The position numbers were made by a program, and so were the translations under genes. From assembly GCF_023022965.1 (NCBI RefSeq), contig NZ_CP095462.1, positions 3,018,001 to 3,082,000 on the forward strand: a DNA stretch of 64,000 nucleotides. Direction: 5' to 3'. Every line of letters begins with the position of its first letter. Positions within the stretch are counted from its first letter, which is position 1. The notes under the pieces are model-generated. The model searched no databases, was not told the origin of the DNA, and worked only from the letters and a program-made list of their open reading frames with translations. Source of the DNA: Ectobacillus sp. JY-23. GTDB lineage: Bacteria > Bacillota > Bacilli > Bacillales > Bacillaceae_G. Below are positions 7,864 through 17,113 of the stretch, piece by piece.

Positions 7864-9933
7864 ATGAAAGAAAACATCTTGAAACAAATCATAGCTTCTG
7901 AAAACTTCATAGATGAATTGATACACGAAGAGCTTTTGAACACGATTCAAGATTTGGTGTTTGTCGTGCGTGTGGAAGAACGGTTTGTATTTCGGTATAC
8001 ATATATGAATAAACGAGCAATGACACATGCAGGCTTAACAGAACAAGCTTATGAAAAGACATTTCAAGAGGTTCTTTCTCCTGAGAGTGCAGAAGGGTTG
8101 CAACAGGTGTATAAAAACGTAGTAAAGCAAAAACAGGTTCATGTGTTTCAAGACGTTGTACGTACAGTAGAACGAGATGAATATTATGAATCACTATTAA
8201 ACCCTATTGTTGTAAATAATGTATGTAAATATGTTGTTTGCATTACGAGAAATATAACAGATCGGATTCAAGAACAAAATCGTTTAGTGGAAAGTCAGAT
8301 GAGATATGAGTCGCTTCTAGAATATAATAGTGATGCGATTGTCTCTTTGGACGAAAAGGGGATTATTGGTTATGCGAATCCCGCTGCTTACAGTATGTTT
8401 GGGTATGGACCAAAAGACTTGACAGGTCGGCCGATGATTGAATATGTTTCTAAAGAAAACCAAACTGTATATGAAAAAGCATTTTTCAGTACATTAAAAG
8501 GGGAGTCTGTAGAAATTGCTTTGCAGTCATGTCAAGATGTTCATGGCAACCTACTTTATGTACATCTTAAGACGATTCCCATTATTATAAATGATGAAAT
8601 TAAGGGTATGTATATGGTCGCCCGGGACATTACTCATCAAGCATTAAATGACTTACAAACCAAATACTTTGCATATTATGACCAACTAACAGGCTTACAA
8701 AATCATATCTCTTGTACAAAAACGCTGTCAGAATGGCTTACAAAGGAACAGAAATTCGCTGTGATCTTAGTCGATTTAGATGGTTTTCGTATGGTTAATG
8801 ACACTTACGGACATAAAGAAGGCGATGAGGTATTAAAAGAGGTTGCCAGACGATTAGAAAAAAGTGTAGGATCAGCGCAGGTATTTAGACAGCATGGTGA
8901 CCAATTTGTCATACTCACTCAAGAACATGAGCAACAGCGCGTTGAGGAAACAGCTAGACGAATTCAAGCTATCTTTCAACAAAGCTTCTTAATTCAAGGG
9001 GAAGGCTTTCATTTAGGCGCCAGCATAGGTATCGTACTATACCCTGAGCATGGCAATGATGAAAAAACGTTATTAAAACGTGCAGATTTTGCACTCGATG
9101 CTTCTAAAGAACAAGGCAAAAGTCACTATAATTTTTATGACAATCGGCAAGATGATGCAAAAGAGGCACAGCTGTCTTTAAAAACAAACATGAACAGAGC
9201 GCTTGAACGAGGAGAGTTTCAGCTTTACTATCAGCCGCAAGTTAACTTACTGAATCAAAAAGTAATGGGAATGGAAGCTTTAATTCGCTGGCACAATAAA
9301 GAACTCGGTAATATAAGACCAGATATTTTCATTCCATTAGCGGAACGAACTGGTTTAATCTTTAAAATAGATGAATGGGTATTATTTGAAGCATGTCGTC
9401 AGCTACGAGAGTGGATTGATGCTGGTTATCAGCCAGTACCGATTGCAGTAAATGTATCAGGAAAGCAATTTCGCTCACAAAGAATTATTGAAACAATTGA
9501 TGATGCATTACATAAATATCGTATTTCTTCCGATTTATTAGTCATTGAGATTACAGAAGGTGCTCTTATGCACGATGAGAAATCTGAACAAGTGTTAAAA
9601 GAGTTGAAACGAAGAGGTATTAGTATTCATCTTGATGATTTTGGTACAGGTTACTCATCACTTAGTTATTTAAAACGTTACCCAATTGATACAATTAAAA
9701 TTGATCGCTCTTTTATTCAAGAAGTAAATGCTGATGAAAGAGATGCGAAGATTACAACGGCAATTATTCATTTGGCACAAACACTCGGCTTAGAAGTCAT
9801 TGCTGAAGGGGTAGAAGATGCAGAGCAAATCCGTTTCTTAAAGCAAAAGAATGCGGTATACGCGCAAGGCTATTATTTTGAAAAACCGCTTCCGGCACCC
9901 GAAATGGAACATTTATATCTAGTAGATGAATAA
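7864..9933 (+). CDS. PAS-PAS-GGDEF-EAL protein, probable c-di-GMP phosphodiesterase
   Basis: The 689-residue protein has no membrane segment. PAS-like regions (about aa 1-130 and 140-265) are followed by a GGDEF domain (about 270-430) and an EAL domain (about 440-685). The cyclase signature is degraded to HGDQF, so synthesis of c-di-GMP is unlikely, although DLDGFRMVNDTYGHKEGD is kept and the domain could bind GTP. The EAL domain is intact: EALIRWHN, NVSGKQF, EITEGALM, DDFGTGYSSL, KIDRSF and AEGVED carry the metal and catalytic residues. It therefore probably hydrolyses c-di-GMP in response to a PAS signal. It lies between trmL and prkA. Confidence 0.9.
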   Translation: MKENILKQIIASENFIDELIHEELLNTIQDLVFVVRVEERFVFRYTYMNKRAMTHAGLTEQAYEKTFQEVLSPESAEGLQQVYKNVVKQKQVHVFQDVVRTVERDEYYESLLNPIVVNNVCKYVVCITRNITDRIQEQNRLVESQMRYESLLEYNSDAIVSLDEKGIIGYANPAAYSMFGYGPKDLTGRPMIEYVSKENQTVYEKAFFSTLKGESVEIALQSCQDVHGNLLYVHLKTIPIIINDEIKGMYMVARDITHQALNDLQTKYFAYYDQLTGLQNHISCTKTLSEWLTKEQKFAVILVDLDGFRMVNDTYGHKEGDEVLKEVARRLEKSVGSAQVFRQHGDQFVILTQEHEQQRVEETARRIQAIFQQSFLIQGEGFHLGASIGIVLYPEHGNDEKTLLKRADFALDASKEQGKSHYNFYDNRQDDAKEAQLSLKTNMNRALERGEFQLYYQPQVNLLNQKVMGMEALIRWHNKELGNIRPDIFIPLAERTGLIFKIDEWVLFEACRQLREWIDAGYQPVPIAVNVSGKQFRSQRIIETIDDALHKYRISSDLLVIEITEGALMHDEKSEQVLKELKRRGISIHLDDFGTGYSSLSYLKRYPIDTIKIDRSFIQEVNADERDAKITTAIIHLAQTLGLEVIAEGVEDAEQIRFLKQKNAVYAQGYYFEKPLPAPEMEHLYLVDE

Positions 9934-9968
9934 GAAAAGCCTGTCCAGAATGGACAGGTTTTTCTTAT
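9931..9968 (+). terminator. Terminator of the EAL gene
   Basis: The stem cctgtcc / ggacagg, with A-rich and T-rich flanks that extend the pairing, overlaps the stop codon. Confidence 0.8.
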
Positions 9969-10027
9969 TGTCGCAAACATGAGACCATATGTACAGATAA
10001 ACTGTTAACGATCTGTATATGTCCTTC

Positions 10028-10117
10028 TTATTTTACACCGGGTTTATCATTGTATCCTGCCGTAAAGATTGCACTTAAGAATGCGATCATCACACCTAAA
10101 ATTAACATGAATTTCAT
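10028..10117 (-). CDS. 29-residue single-pass membrane peptide
   Basis: The minus-strand frame starts at ATG 10117 behind the perfect ribosome binding site GGGAGG, eight bases away. It encodes a hydrophobic helix (FMLILGVMIAFLSAIFTAG) followed by the short tail YNDKPGVK. The strong start and the clean hydrophobic-plus-polar layout suggest it is real and not chance, but no function is known to me. It lies in the gap between the EAL gene and prkA. Confidence 0.6.
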   Translation of the reverse strand: MKFMLILGVMIAFLSAIFTAGYNDKPGVK

Positions 10118-10284
10118 GATCGTTTCCTCCCTTTGCCTAGAATCCCCGCATCTTCATTATAGCTGATTTTTAGAATCTGTTGGTAGCGAATTTCTGAATT
10201 TTGCAATACATACTCATAATCCGAGGACATCCTTGCATAAGTTTATAATAATCCTTTTTTGAAGAAGAGAATGGGAGGTTCCAT

Positions 10285-12180
10285 ATGGATATTCTAAAAA
10301 AGATTGAACAGCACCGGGAAACTGAGCAGCTATTAAAATGGGAAGGTACATTTAGAGAGTATTTGGATTTGGTGAAGGAAAGACCATGGATTGCACAAAC
10401 AGCCCATTCGCGCATTTATAACATGATTAAAGATGCCGGGATTAAAGAAATTGAAGGGAAGAAAAAGTACCAATTTTTTAGTAACCAGCTATTTGGGCTG
10501 GAAGACGCGCTAGAGCGTCTGGTGGAAGAATACTTCCATCCATCCGCGAAGCGCTTAGATGTAAGAAAGCGGATTTTGTTATTAATGGGTCCGGTCAGCG
10601 GTGGTAAATCGACTTTGGTAACCATGTTAAAGCGCGGTCTTGAGGCTTATTCGCATACAGATCGCGGTGCCGTGTACGCCATTAAGGGATGTCCAATGCA
10701 TGAAGATCCTTTGCATCTCATTCCGCATCATTTACGTCAAGATTTCTACGAAGAATATGGGGTACGTATTGAGGGGAATCTTTCTCCGTTAAACCTCATG
10801 CGCCTTGAGAAGGAGTATAATGGCCATATTGAAGATGTTATCGTGGAGCGTATTTTCTTCTCTGAAGATCGCCGCACCGGTATCGGTACGTTTAGTCCTT
10901 CCGATCCGAAATCCCAAGATATTGCAGATTTGACGGGTAGCCTTGATTTCTCCACCATCGCCGAGTACGGCTCTGAATCAGATCCGCGTGCATACCGATT
11001 TGATGGAGAGCTTAATAAAGCTAACCGCGGGATGATGGAGTTTCAGGAGATGCTCAAGTGCGATGAAAAGTTTTTATGGCATTTGCTGTCACTTACACAG
11101 GAAGGTAACTTTAAGGCCGGCCGATTTGCATTAATTTCGGCGGATGAGCTGATTGTCGCTCATACGAATGAAACGGAGTATCGTTCCTTTATCTCAAATA
11201 AGAAAAATGAGGCACTTCATTCTCGTATCATCGTTATGCCAATTCCATATAACCTGCGCGTAAGCGAAGAAGAGCGGATTTATGCCAAAATGATTCGCGA
11301 GAGTGATGTATCCAATGTTCATATTGCCCCGCACACCTTACGTGTTGCCGCTATGTTCACCATCCTAACACGTTTAAAAGAACCGAAGCGACCTGACATT
11401 GATTTGATTAAGAAGATGCGTTTATATGATGGTGAAATGGTAGAAGGTTATAACTCCATTGATGTGGAAGAAATGCAGCGTGAATTCCAGGACGAAGGAA
11501 TGGGTGGTATTGATCCGCGTTACGTTATCAACCGTATTTCGTCCACCATCATTCGAAAAGAGGTGCCTTCCATCAATGCGCTTGACGTGTTGCGCTCCTT
11601 AAAAGACGGCTTAGACCAGCATCCGTCCATCAGCACCGAAGATCGTGACCGCTATATGAACTTTATTTCTATCGCCAGAAAAGAATACGATAATATCGCG
11701 AAGAAAGAAGTTCAAAAAGCATTTGTTTACTCGTACGAAGAGTCTGCGAAAACGATGATGGATAATTACCTCGATAACGTCGAAGCCTACTGCAACAAAG
11801 CGAAGCTTCGCGATCCGCTAACAGGTGAAGAAATGAATCCAGATGAGAAGCTAATGCGTTCCATCGAGGAGCAAATCGGCATTTCTGAGAACGCGAAAAA
11901 AGCGTTCCGTGAGGAAATCTTAATCCGTATTTCTGCCTACGCAAGAAAAGGCAAACGATTTGATTACAACTCGCATGAGCGTTTGCGCGAAGCGATTCAA
12001 AAGAAATTGTTTGCGGATTTAAAAGATGTTGTTAAAATTACAACGTCCTCCAAAACGCCAGATGAAAATCAACTGAAGAAAATCAACGAGGTTGTAGCGC
12101 GCTTGATAGATGAATACGGCTATAACTCTACATCTGCCAACGAATTGCTTCGCTATGTAGGCAGCTTGTTGAACAGATAA
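10285..12180 (+). CDS. prkA: Serine protein kinase PrkA
   Basis: PrkA is an AAA+-fold protein of sporulating bacilli with kinase or ATPase activity, linked to spore coat and sporulation control. The 631-residue protein is full length. It has the Walker A motif GPVSGGKSTL at about aa 103, a long AAA core and the C-terminal PrkA domain (about aa 400-631). ATG 10285 follows GGGAGG. It precedes yhbH on the same strand, as in B. subtilis, but a terminator and 366 bases separate them, so they are likely expressed separately. Confidence 0.95.
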   Translation: MDILKKIEQHRETEQLLKWEGTFREYLDLVKERPWIAQTAHSRIYNMIKDAGIKEIEGKKKYQFFSNQLFGLEDALERLVEEYFHPSAKRLDVRKRILLLMGPVSGGKSTLVTMLKRGLEAYSHTDRGAVYAIKGCPMHEDPLHLIPHHLRQDFYEEYGVRIEGNLSPLNLMRLEKEYNGHIEDVIVERIFFSEDRRTGIGTFSPSDPKSQDIADLTGSLDFSTIAEYGSESDPRAYRFDGELNKANRGMMEFQEMLKCDEKFLWHLLSLTQEGNFKAGRFALISADELIVAHTNETEYRSFISNKKNEALHSRIIVMPIPYNLRVSEEERIYAKMIRESDVSNVHIAPHTLRVAAMFTILTRLKEPKRPDIDLIKKMRLYDGEMVEGYNSIDVEEMQREFQDEGMGGIDPRYVINRISSTIIRKEVPSINALDVLRSLKDGLDQHPSISTEDRDRYMNFISIARKEYDNIAKKEVQKAFVYSYEESAKTMMDNYLDNVEAYCNKAKLRDPLTGEEMNPDEKLMRSIEEQIGISENAKKAFREEILIRISAYARKGKRFDYNSHERLREAIQKKLFADLKDVVKITTSSKTPDENQLKKINEVVARLIDEYGYNSTSANELLRYVGSLLNR

Positions 12181-12184
12181 AAAG

Positions 12185-12213
12185 AAAAGTATGCCATCTT
12201 GGCATACTTTTTT
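12185..12213 (+). terminator. Terminator of prkA
   Basis: The hairpin aagtatgcc / ggcatactt is followed by T6. Confidence 0.85.
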
Positions 12214-12279
12214 GTATCACCGGAGCTTAGGGGCATCTTGTCCAGTGAAAAATGAGGCTTATAATTATCGAAATAATTT

Positions 12280-12308
12280 GTCAATTATTCAACAATATCG
12301 CATATGAT
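12280..12308 (+). promoter_or_regulatory. Candidate sigma-E-type promoter of yhbH
   Basis: GTCAATT and CATATGAT are 14 bases apart, resembling the sigma-E pattern. yhbH belongs to a sporulation context. The -35 match is imperfect, and the transcript would start about 230 bases before the gene, with a repeat element inside its leader. Confidence 0.3.
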
Positions 12309-12410
12309 AGAGTAACCAACCATCACATACGTTTACAGGAAAAAGCCGACACAATACTTTATGCAGCAACGCTCATAATGTGCATGTGGACGGAATTATT
12401 TTTATTAAAT

Positions 12411-12505
12411 GCTGTTAAAGCTCGTTGTTGATTTCTGTTAGGGGGGCTTCCCGTAGGAGTCTTATCCTCTTCATTCCAATCAACAAGTGCTAACACAATC
12501 TAAAA
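12411..12505 (-). repeat. MITE-like hairpin repeat, minus orientation
   Basis: Read on the minus strand it contains cacttgttgattggaatgaa, then gactcctacgggaag and aaatcaacaac near the other end, in register with the copy at 35534. It sits in the leader of yhbH. Confidence 0.6.
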
Positions 12506-12546
12506 CAAAAGAGCCTTAATCAACAAGCTTATAGGAGGGAAAATGC

Positions 12547-13722
12547 ATGAGTGAGGACAACAAGAACAATTATACGATTTCCCGAGAGAATTGGTCCCTC
12601 CACCGTAAAGGACATGACGATCAGCAGCGTCATCAAGAAAAGGTACAGGAGGCTATTAAAAACAATCTCGCCGACTTGATTACGGAGGAAAGTATCATTA
12701 TGTCTAACGGCAGGGACGTTGTCAAAATACCTATTCGCTCGCTAGATGAATATAAAATTCGATATAACTATGATAAAAACAAACATGTAGGGCAAGGGTC
12801 AGGTGAAAGCAAGGTCGGTGACGTTGTCGCAAGAGATGGATCAGGGAGCGGCCAGCAAAAAGGACCAGGAAAGGGCCAGGGAGCTGGCGATCAAGCCGGA
12901 GAAGATTATTATGAAGCAGAAGTCTCATTAATGGAGCTCGAGCAAGCACTATTCAATGAACTTGAACTGCCAAATTTAAAGAAAAAAGAAGCAGATGAAA
13001 ATAAACTAGAGCACATTGAATTTAATGATATTCGCAAAACAGGATTAATGGGCAATATTGATAAAAAACGAACCATGATTGCTGCTTACAAGCGTAATGC
13101 GATGAGTGGTACGCCATCGTTTCACCCTATCCATCCGGAGGATTTAAAATTTCGTACCTGGAACGAAGTGCTCAAACCGGAATCAAAGGCTGTTGTGCTG
13201 GCGATGATGGATACAAGCGGATCGATGGGCATTTGGGAGAAATATATGGCACGCAGCTTCTTCTTTTGGATGACTCGTTTTTTGCGTACCAAATATGAAA
13301 CGGTCGATATTGAATTTATCGCCCATCATACTGAAGCACGTGTTGTATCAGAAGAAGAGTTTTTCTCGAAAGGAGAAAGCGGTGGTACGATTTGCTCATC
13401 CGTCTACCGAAAAGCGCTTGAGGTGATAGACGGCAAATACCAGCCGAGCCGCTATAACATCTATCCGTTCCACTTCTCGGACGGCGACAACCTCACATCT
13501 GACAACGCGCGCTGCGTCAAGCTCGTGCAGGAGCTGATGAAGGTGTGTAATATGTTTGGATATGGGGAAGTCAACCAATATAACCGTCACTCAACTCTCA
13601 TGTCTGCCTACAAAAATATCCACGACGAAAATTTTCGGTATTATATCCTAAAACAAAAAGCCGACGTCTTCCACGCGATGAAGAGCTTCTTTAAAAAGGA
13701 AGCAGCGGAGGCGAAGAGGTAA
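12547..13722 (+). CDS. yhbH: Sporulation protein YhbH (VWA-domain)
   Basis: The 391-residue protein belongs to the YhbH/UPF0229 family, partner of PrkA. The N-terminal part is charged, with a Gly-rich linker (about aa 80-120). A VWA-like domain begins at about aa 215 with [13 protein letters not shown], which carries the DxSxS metal site, and it ends with the conserved [19 protein letters not shown] 12547 follows AGGAGGG. The last roughly 150 coding bases and the terminator are duplicated 2.3 kb downstream, but this copy is intact. Confidence 0.95.
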   Translation: MSEDNKNNYTISRENWSLHRKGHDDQQRHQEKVQEAIKNNLADLITEESIIMSNGRDVVKIPIRSLDEYKIRYNYDKNKHVGQGSGESKVGDVVARDGSGSGQQKGPGKGQGAGDQAGEDYYEAEVSLMELEQALFNELELPNLKKKEADENKLEHIEFNDIRKTGLMGNIDKKRTMIAAYKRNAMSGTPSFHPIHPEDLKFRTWNEVLKPESKAVVLAMMDTSGSMGIWEKYMARSFFFWMTRFLRTKYETVDIEFIAHHTEARVVSEEEFFSKGESGGTICSSVYRKALEVIDGKYQPSRYNIYPFHFSDGDNLTSDNARCVKLVQELMKVCNMFGYGEVNQYNRHSTLMSAYKNIHDENFRYYILKQKADVFHAMKSFFKKEAAEAKR

Positions 13723-13804
13723 GACCCCGCGTAGGCGGGGTTTTTGTTTTGTGTGAAATAGGAATCTAGTGAAAAGGGATATACATATAAAGTAAAATGG
13801 AATA
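13574..13804 (+). repeat. Direct repeat copy 1: yhbH tail plus terminator
   Basis: This roughly 230-base stretch holds the last 50 codons of yhbH, its terminator and the spacer gaatctagtgaaaa. It recurs at 15884-16112 with about a dozen differences. Together the two copies bracket the Rhs toxin/immunity block. Confidence 0.9.
13723..13750 (+). terminator. Terminator of yhbH
   Basis: accccgc / gcggggt is followed by T-rich sequence. It is duplicated at 16039-16060. Confidence 0.85.
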
Positions 13805-14928
13805 AGAAAAACTATACGATCACAACTGCGACATTTAACAGTGGAAACCAGTTAACGAAATACGGTACAGAAACACTTACCTATGATGCGAATGGCAATC
13901 GCAAATCTGACGGCAAATATATGTATACCTGGGACGGTGCGGACCAGCTCATCAGTATTACAGAAACAGGCAAAACAACACCGTTTGCGACCTACAAGTA
14001 TGACGACGACGGTCGCCGCATTGAAAAAACAGTGAATGGCATCACAACCCGTTATCATTATGACGGCGACAGCATCAACGTATTGTATGAAACAAATACA
14101 AGCGGTGCGGTACTGCGGCAGTACGTGTACAATGCGAACGGCGTACGTCTCGCGATGAAAACGCAAGGCCAAACATTCTACTATCACTACAACCCACACG
14201 GTGATGTTATTGCGATGACAGACAGCACAGGCAAAGTCGTGGCGCAATATACGTACGATGCGTGGGGCAATGTGCTGCCAAGCCATGCAGAAGGCTTGGC
14301 AGCAGATAATCCATTTGGATATGCGGGATACATGTACGATAAAGAAATCGGCATGTATTACCTCATGGCGCGGTATTATCATCCGGTGCATGGTGTGTTT
14401 ATTTCGGTAGACCCAGATCCAGGTGACGCGGATGATCCGATTACGCAGAATGGGTATACGTATGCGGATAATAACCCGGTGATGTTAGCTGATTTAGATG
14501 GTGAACGCCCACAACGTATTCGAGGAGAAAGAGGAGAAGCTGCTTTTGAATTTGGTAGCACTCTTTATAGAATACTAAAAAAAGATCCAGCATATATGCC
14601 TTCCAAGGTACATGGAAACAGTAAAAGTAGTAAAAAAAGGCAACATGGTTATGAAATATATAACATAAAAACTGGCGATGTAGTTAAAGTTGGAATTAGC
14701 GGAAGGAGATTGAATAAGAATGGTACTTCACCAAGGGCAAATCAACAAGTGAGAAAGTGGAATAAAGGAAGAAAAGTACCCTTATATGGGGCGAGGATAG
14801 TTATTAAAAATATTCCAAATAGAAAATTGGCATTAAATTGGGAGAGGAATTGGACTTATAAAAGAGATAGAGAAGGTAATAGTCTAAGATTGCACACAAA
14901 TCCAGTTCCAAAAAGTCGTAGAAGATAA
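13762..14928 (+). pseudogene. Truncated Rhs/WapA-family protein with GIY-YIG-like nuclease tip
   Basis: The frame opens after the TAG at 13759 and lacks a proper start; the first ATG is 13921. YD repeats (TLTYDANGNR, YKYDDDGRRIEKTVNG, YHYDGDSINVLYE, YTYDAWGNVL) lead to the Rhs core end (YMYDKEIGMYYLMARYYHP, then NGYTYADNNPVMLADLDGE). After that junction the sequence changes to a basic C-terminal domain with GYEIYNIKTGDVVKVGISG, SPRANQQV and a terminal Arg-rich tail. The domain resembles URI/GIY-YIG nuclease toxins of polymorphic toxin systems, which I infer from this pattern. A putative immunity gene follows after 17 bases. The N-terminal Rhs shell and secretion signal are missing, so this is a silent cassette or donor module rather than a deployable toxin. 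Confidence 0.75.
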
Positions 14929-14945
14929 AATCAGGAGGTTACGAA

Positions 14946-15680
14946 GTGCTCTTAAAAGATATTGATTTAGACATGCCCTATGTTGAATACAAAGAAAAAA
15001 TTAACGAGATTATTAAAAGTAAAAAATTCACAATAGAAGAAGCAGTACGTTTCGATTATGAAGAAAATTGGAAAAAAAAGCGCATGAAATTTCGAGACGA
15101 AGTTCAATGTATTACTGAGCTGTATAAGTATCATTTGGGTAAATATAGGACAAAGGAAACAACAAAGTTAATTATTAACTGTGTTGAGATGGGACAATGT
15201 ACGAATATAGAAAATGTGGATGGTTTCACAGAAGTATATGTTCCTTTCAATTACAATCATTATACATCGTTGTCTAATCATGAAAAAAAGGTACTAATTC
15301 TAGAATGTATATGGAAAGGAATATGCTTAGTTTCTCAAGAGTTAAATTGGGATGTAAAACCATTTGATTATGCATATAAAAAAGTTGTAGAAGTTAACTA
15401 TACAAATGAATATGTATGGGAGCAAAAAGCGAATCGTACTAAACAGCTAATTGCTGAGATATGGTGTAAACATGATATTGAAACATATGACATCTATATG
15501 GTTGTTAAACAGTATGGTAGTAATGAAGAGGTAAAAAGAGTTCTTTTACAAACTGAGAGACCCAATGGTTTTGCTTTTACAAGGCATTTAGGAAAGCTAA
15601 GATGGCGTTCTAATAATGAGGTAGTATTAATAAGCAAATCTAACGCTCAGGAGTGGTCGGTTGCTATTGATTTCATTTGA
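14946..15680 (+). CDS. Putative immunity protein for the adjacent Rhs nuclease domain
   Basis: The 244-residue soluble protein starts at GTG 14946 behind AGGAGG, 17 bases after the Rhs tip. It is rich in Lys/Glu and aromatic residues, has no signal peptide or membrane segment, and I do not recognise its family. Its position directly after a polymorphic toxin C-terminus is the standard place for the cognate immunity gene. Its C-terminal ISKSNAQEW recurs as INESNAQEW in a remnant at 17446-17511, so the family was once present twice. Composition is more AT-rich than the Rhs core, as expected for an exchangeable cassette. Confidence 0.65.
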   Translation: MLLKDIDLDMPYVEYKEKINEIIKSKKFTIEEAVRFDYEENWKKKRMKFRDEVQCITELYKYHLGKYRTKETTKLIINCVEMGQCTNIENVDGFTEVYVPFNYNHYTSLSNHEKKVLILECIWKGICLVSQELNWDVKPFDYAYKKVVEVNYTNEYVWEQKANRTKQLIAEIWCKHDIETYDIYMVVKQYGSNEEVKRVLLQTERPNGFAFTRHLGKLRWRSNNEVVLISKSNAQEWSVAIDFI

Positions 15681-15702
15681 AAGTAGTTTCTGTTATGAAA
15701 AG

Positions 15703-15735
15703 GAAGGTATCATTTAAAAACTGGTACCTTCTTTA
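15703..15735 (+). terminator. Terminator of the immunity gene
   Basis: gaaggtatca pairs with tggtaccttc (one G-U pair), and T-rich sequence follows. Confidence 0.65.
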
Positions 15736-15883
15736 CACTCCCATGATACCAATTTTGAGGTAATTAATTAGAAGCAGAAAATCTAATCATCAGTCCTTGG
15801 TAATTAGATATATTGAATGAAACGTATACATATAAAATTTAAAGGGAATACTAATAAGTCACGGGTATATCCTGGCTCGCTGT

Positions 15884-16112
15884 ACCAATATAACCGTCAC
15901 TCAACGCTCATGTCTGCCTACAAAAATATCCACGACGAAAATTTCCGGTATTATATCCTAAAACAAAAAGCCGACGTCTTCCACGCGATGAAGAGCTTCT
16001 TCAAGAAGGAAGCAGCGGAGGCGAAGAGGTAGAAGGGAACCCCGCGTAGGCGGGGTTTTTGTTTTGTGTGAAATAGGAATCTAGTGAAAATAGATATACA
16101 TATCAAGTACAA
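15884..16112 (+). repeat. Direct repeat copy 2: yhbH tail plus terminator
   Basis: It matches 13574-13804. Both copies share the coding tail, the accccgc/gcggggt terminator and gaatctagtgaaaa, then drift apart at about 16112. The upstream junction is exact at ccaatataacc. Confidence 0.9.
15885..16032 (+). pseudogene. Duplicated C-terminal fragment of yhbH
   Basis: About 48 codons reproduce the yhbH C-terminus from [15 protein letters not shown] to EAAEAKR. They are joined upstream to unrelated sequence; an ATG at 15817 opens the frame but gives no VWA domain. It is a recombination by-product and not a functional gene. Confidence 0.9.
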
Positions 16113-16129
16113 TAGAATCATAAGCATGA

Positions 16130-16573
16130 CCGACAGAGGCGGTAGCATATCACCCTGGGTCGCATAAGTTGAAAACACAAAGTATCCAACACGGTGCGTA
16201 TACAAATACCGCTAACTACGAATACAACGCATTGAATCAAAATACAAAGGTTATTGACCAAGGGACATCGTACGATTTTGATTATGACGAATTTGGCAAT
16301 GTAGGTCTATCTATCGCAGGCAATGGGACGGGTGCAACGTTCCAATACGATCCGGCCCAACAACTTGAAGCACTGAGTATCGCAACTGCCAATGCGACGC
16401 CGATTCTCACAGAGCGTTACGAGTACGATGCGAACGGTAACCGGACAAAAATCACCCGCCGTGTCGGCTCGTCCGCTACGGAAGAAGAAGTACGTTACAC
16501 GTACGATACTATCAACCAATTGACGAGCGAAACATTGCCGGGTAACATCGTTAAAACATACACTTATGATTGA
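16130..16573 (+). pseudogene. Internal Rhs/WapA repeat fragment
   Basis: The open frame begins after a TGA at 16127 and carries YD repeats: NYEYNALNQNT, FDYDEFGNVG, TFQYDPAQQLEAL, YEYDANGNRTKITR and YTYDTINQLTSE. It ends abruptly at TYTYD-stop. There is no secretion signal, core end or toxin tip. In an intact gene this segment would precede the one at 13762, so the two pieces are in reversed order, which shows rearrangement of the locus. A TTG at 16169 could start translation but has no good ribosome binding site. Confidence 0.8.
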
Positions 16574-16617
16574 TATTAGGTAAAGAAAGTAGACACAGGA
16601 TGTGTATCGGAGCAATT

Positions 16618-16650
16618 AAGCACCAATAGTACAGGCTGTTGGTGTTTTTA
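16618..16650 (+). terminator. Weak terminator after the Rhs fragment
   Basis: caccaa / ttggtg is followed by ttttta. Confidence 0.5.
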
Positions 16651-16810
16651 TATTCCCCCATTTATGTACCCCTCCGTTAGGGGAGCGGTCAAATTAGAGA
16701 TGTTGGAATTGATTTACTGCTAAGCTTTCGGGAAATCCAAAGAATATGCACCTGTTGAAGCAAGAAATGGTGCAATAACATTAAAAGTAAAAGAAGGAGG
16801 GATAATTGCG

Positions 16811-17113
16811 ATGACGGATAACGAAGAATTGTTCAAAAAATTACAAGAACGGGCAATGGATATTAAGCAATTTAACGTTGAGCAGTTAGGGATCTTCGGT
16901 TCTTTTGCAAGAGGAGATGCGACAGAAACAAGCGATATTGATATACTGGTGAAGTTTAATGATGGACATAAAAAATTCAAATCGTACATGGGACTGAAAT
17001 TCTACTTGGAAGGATTGTTAGGCAGGGAGGTTGACCTCGTGACGAGTGAAAGTATTCGTAAAGAAATACAACCTCATATCAAGGAGGATATTCGGTATGT
17101 CAAAGGATTATAG
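16811..17113 (+). CDS. mntA: MntA-type nucleotidyltransferase antitoxin
   Basis: The 100-residue minimal nucleotidyltransferase has the signature GIFGSFARGDATETSDIDIL, giving GSxxRG and the metal-binding DxD, and a third acidic residue in REVDLV. MntA proteins neutralise HepT toxins by adding AMP to a conserved tyrosine. AGGAGGG lies ten bases upstream of the ATG. The gene overlaps hepT by 17 bases, the usual two-gene module. Because its partner is interrupted, the antitoxin may be free or decaying. Confidence 0.85.
   Translation: MTDNEELFKKLQERAMDIKQFNVEQLGIFGSFARGDATETSDIDILVKFNDGHKKFKSYMGLKFYLEGLLGREVDLVTSESIRKEIQPHIKEDIRYVKGL

Noticed and set aside
13852..14391. 179-codon minus-strand frame opposite the Rhs core
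   Set aside because: It mirrors YD-repeat codons; composition is His/Cys/Ile-rich and there is no ribosome binding site.
15817..16032. Small new gene encoding a 71-residue protein
   Set aside because: Most of it is the duplicated yhbH C-terminus and the added N-terminus has no recognisable feature.
16740..16810. N-terminal extension or earlier gene before mntA
   Set aside because: An in-frame stretch reads SKEYAPVEARNG before the ATG, but it has no start and the AGGAGGG site clearly serves ATG 16811.
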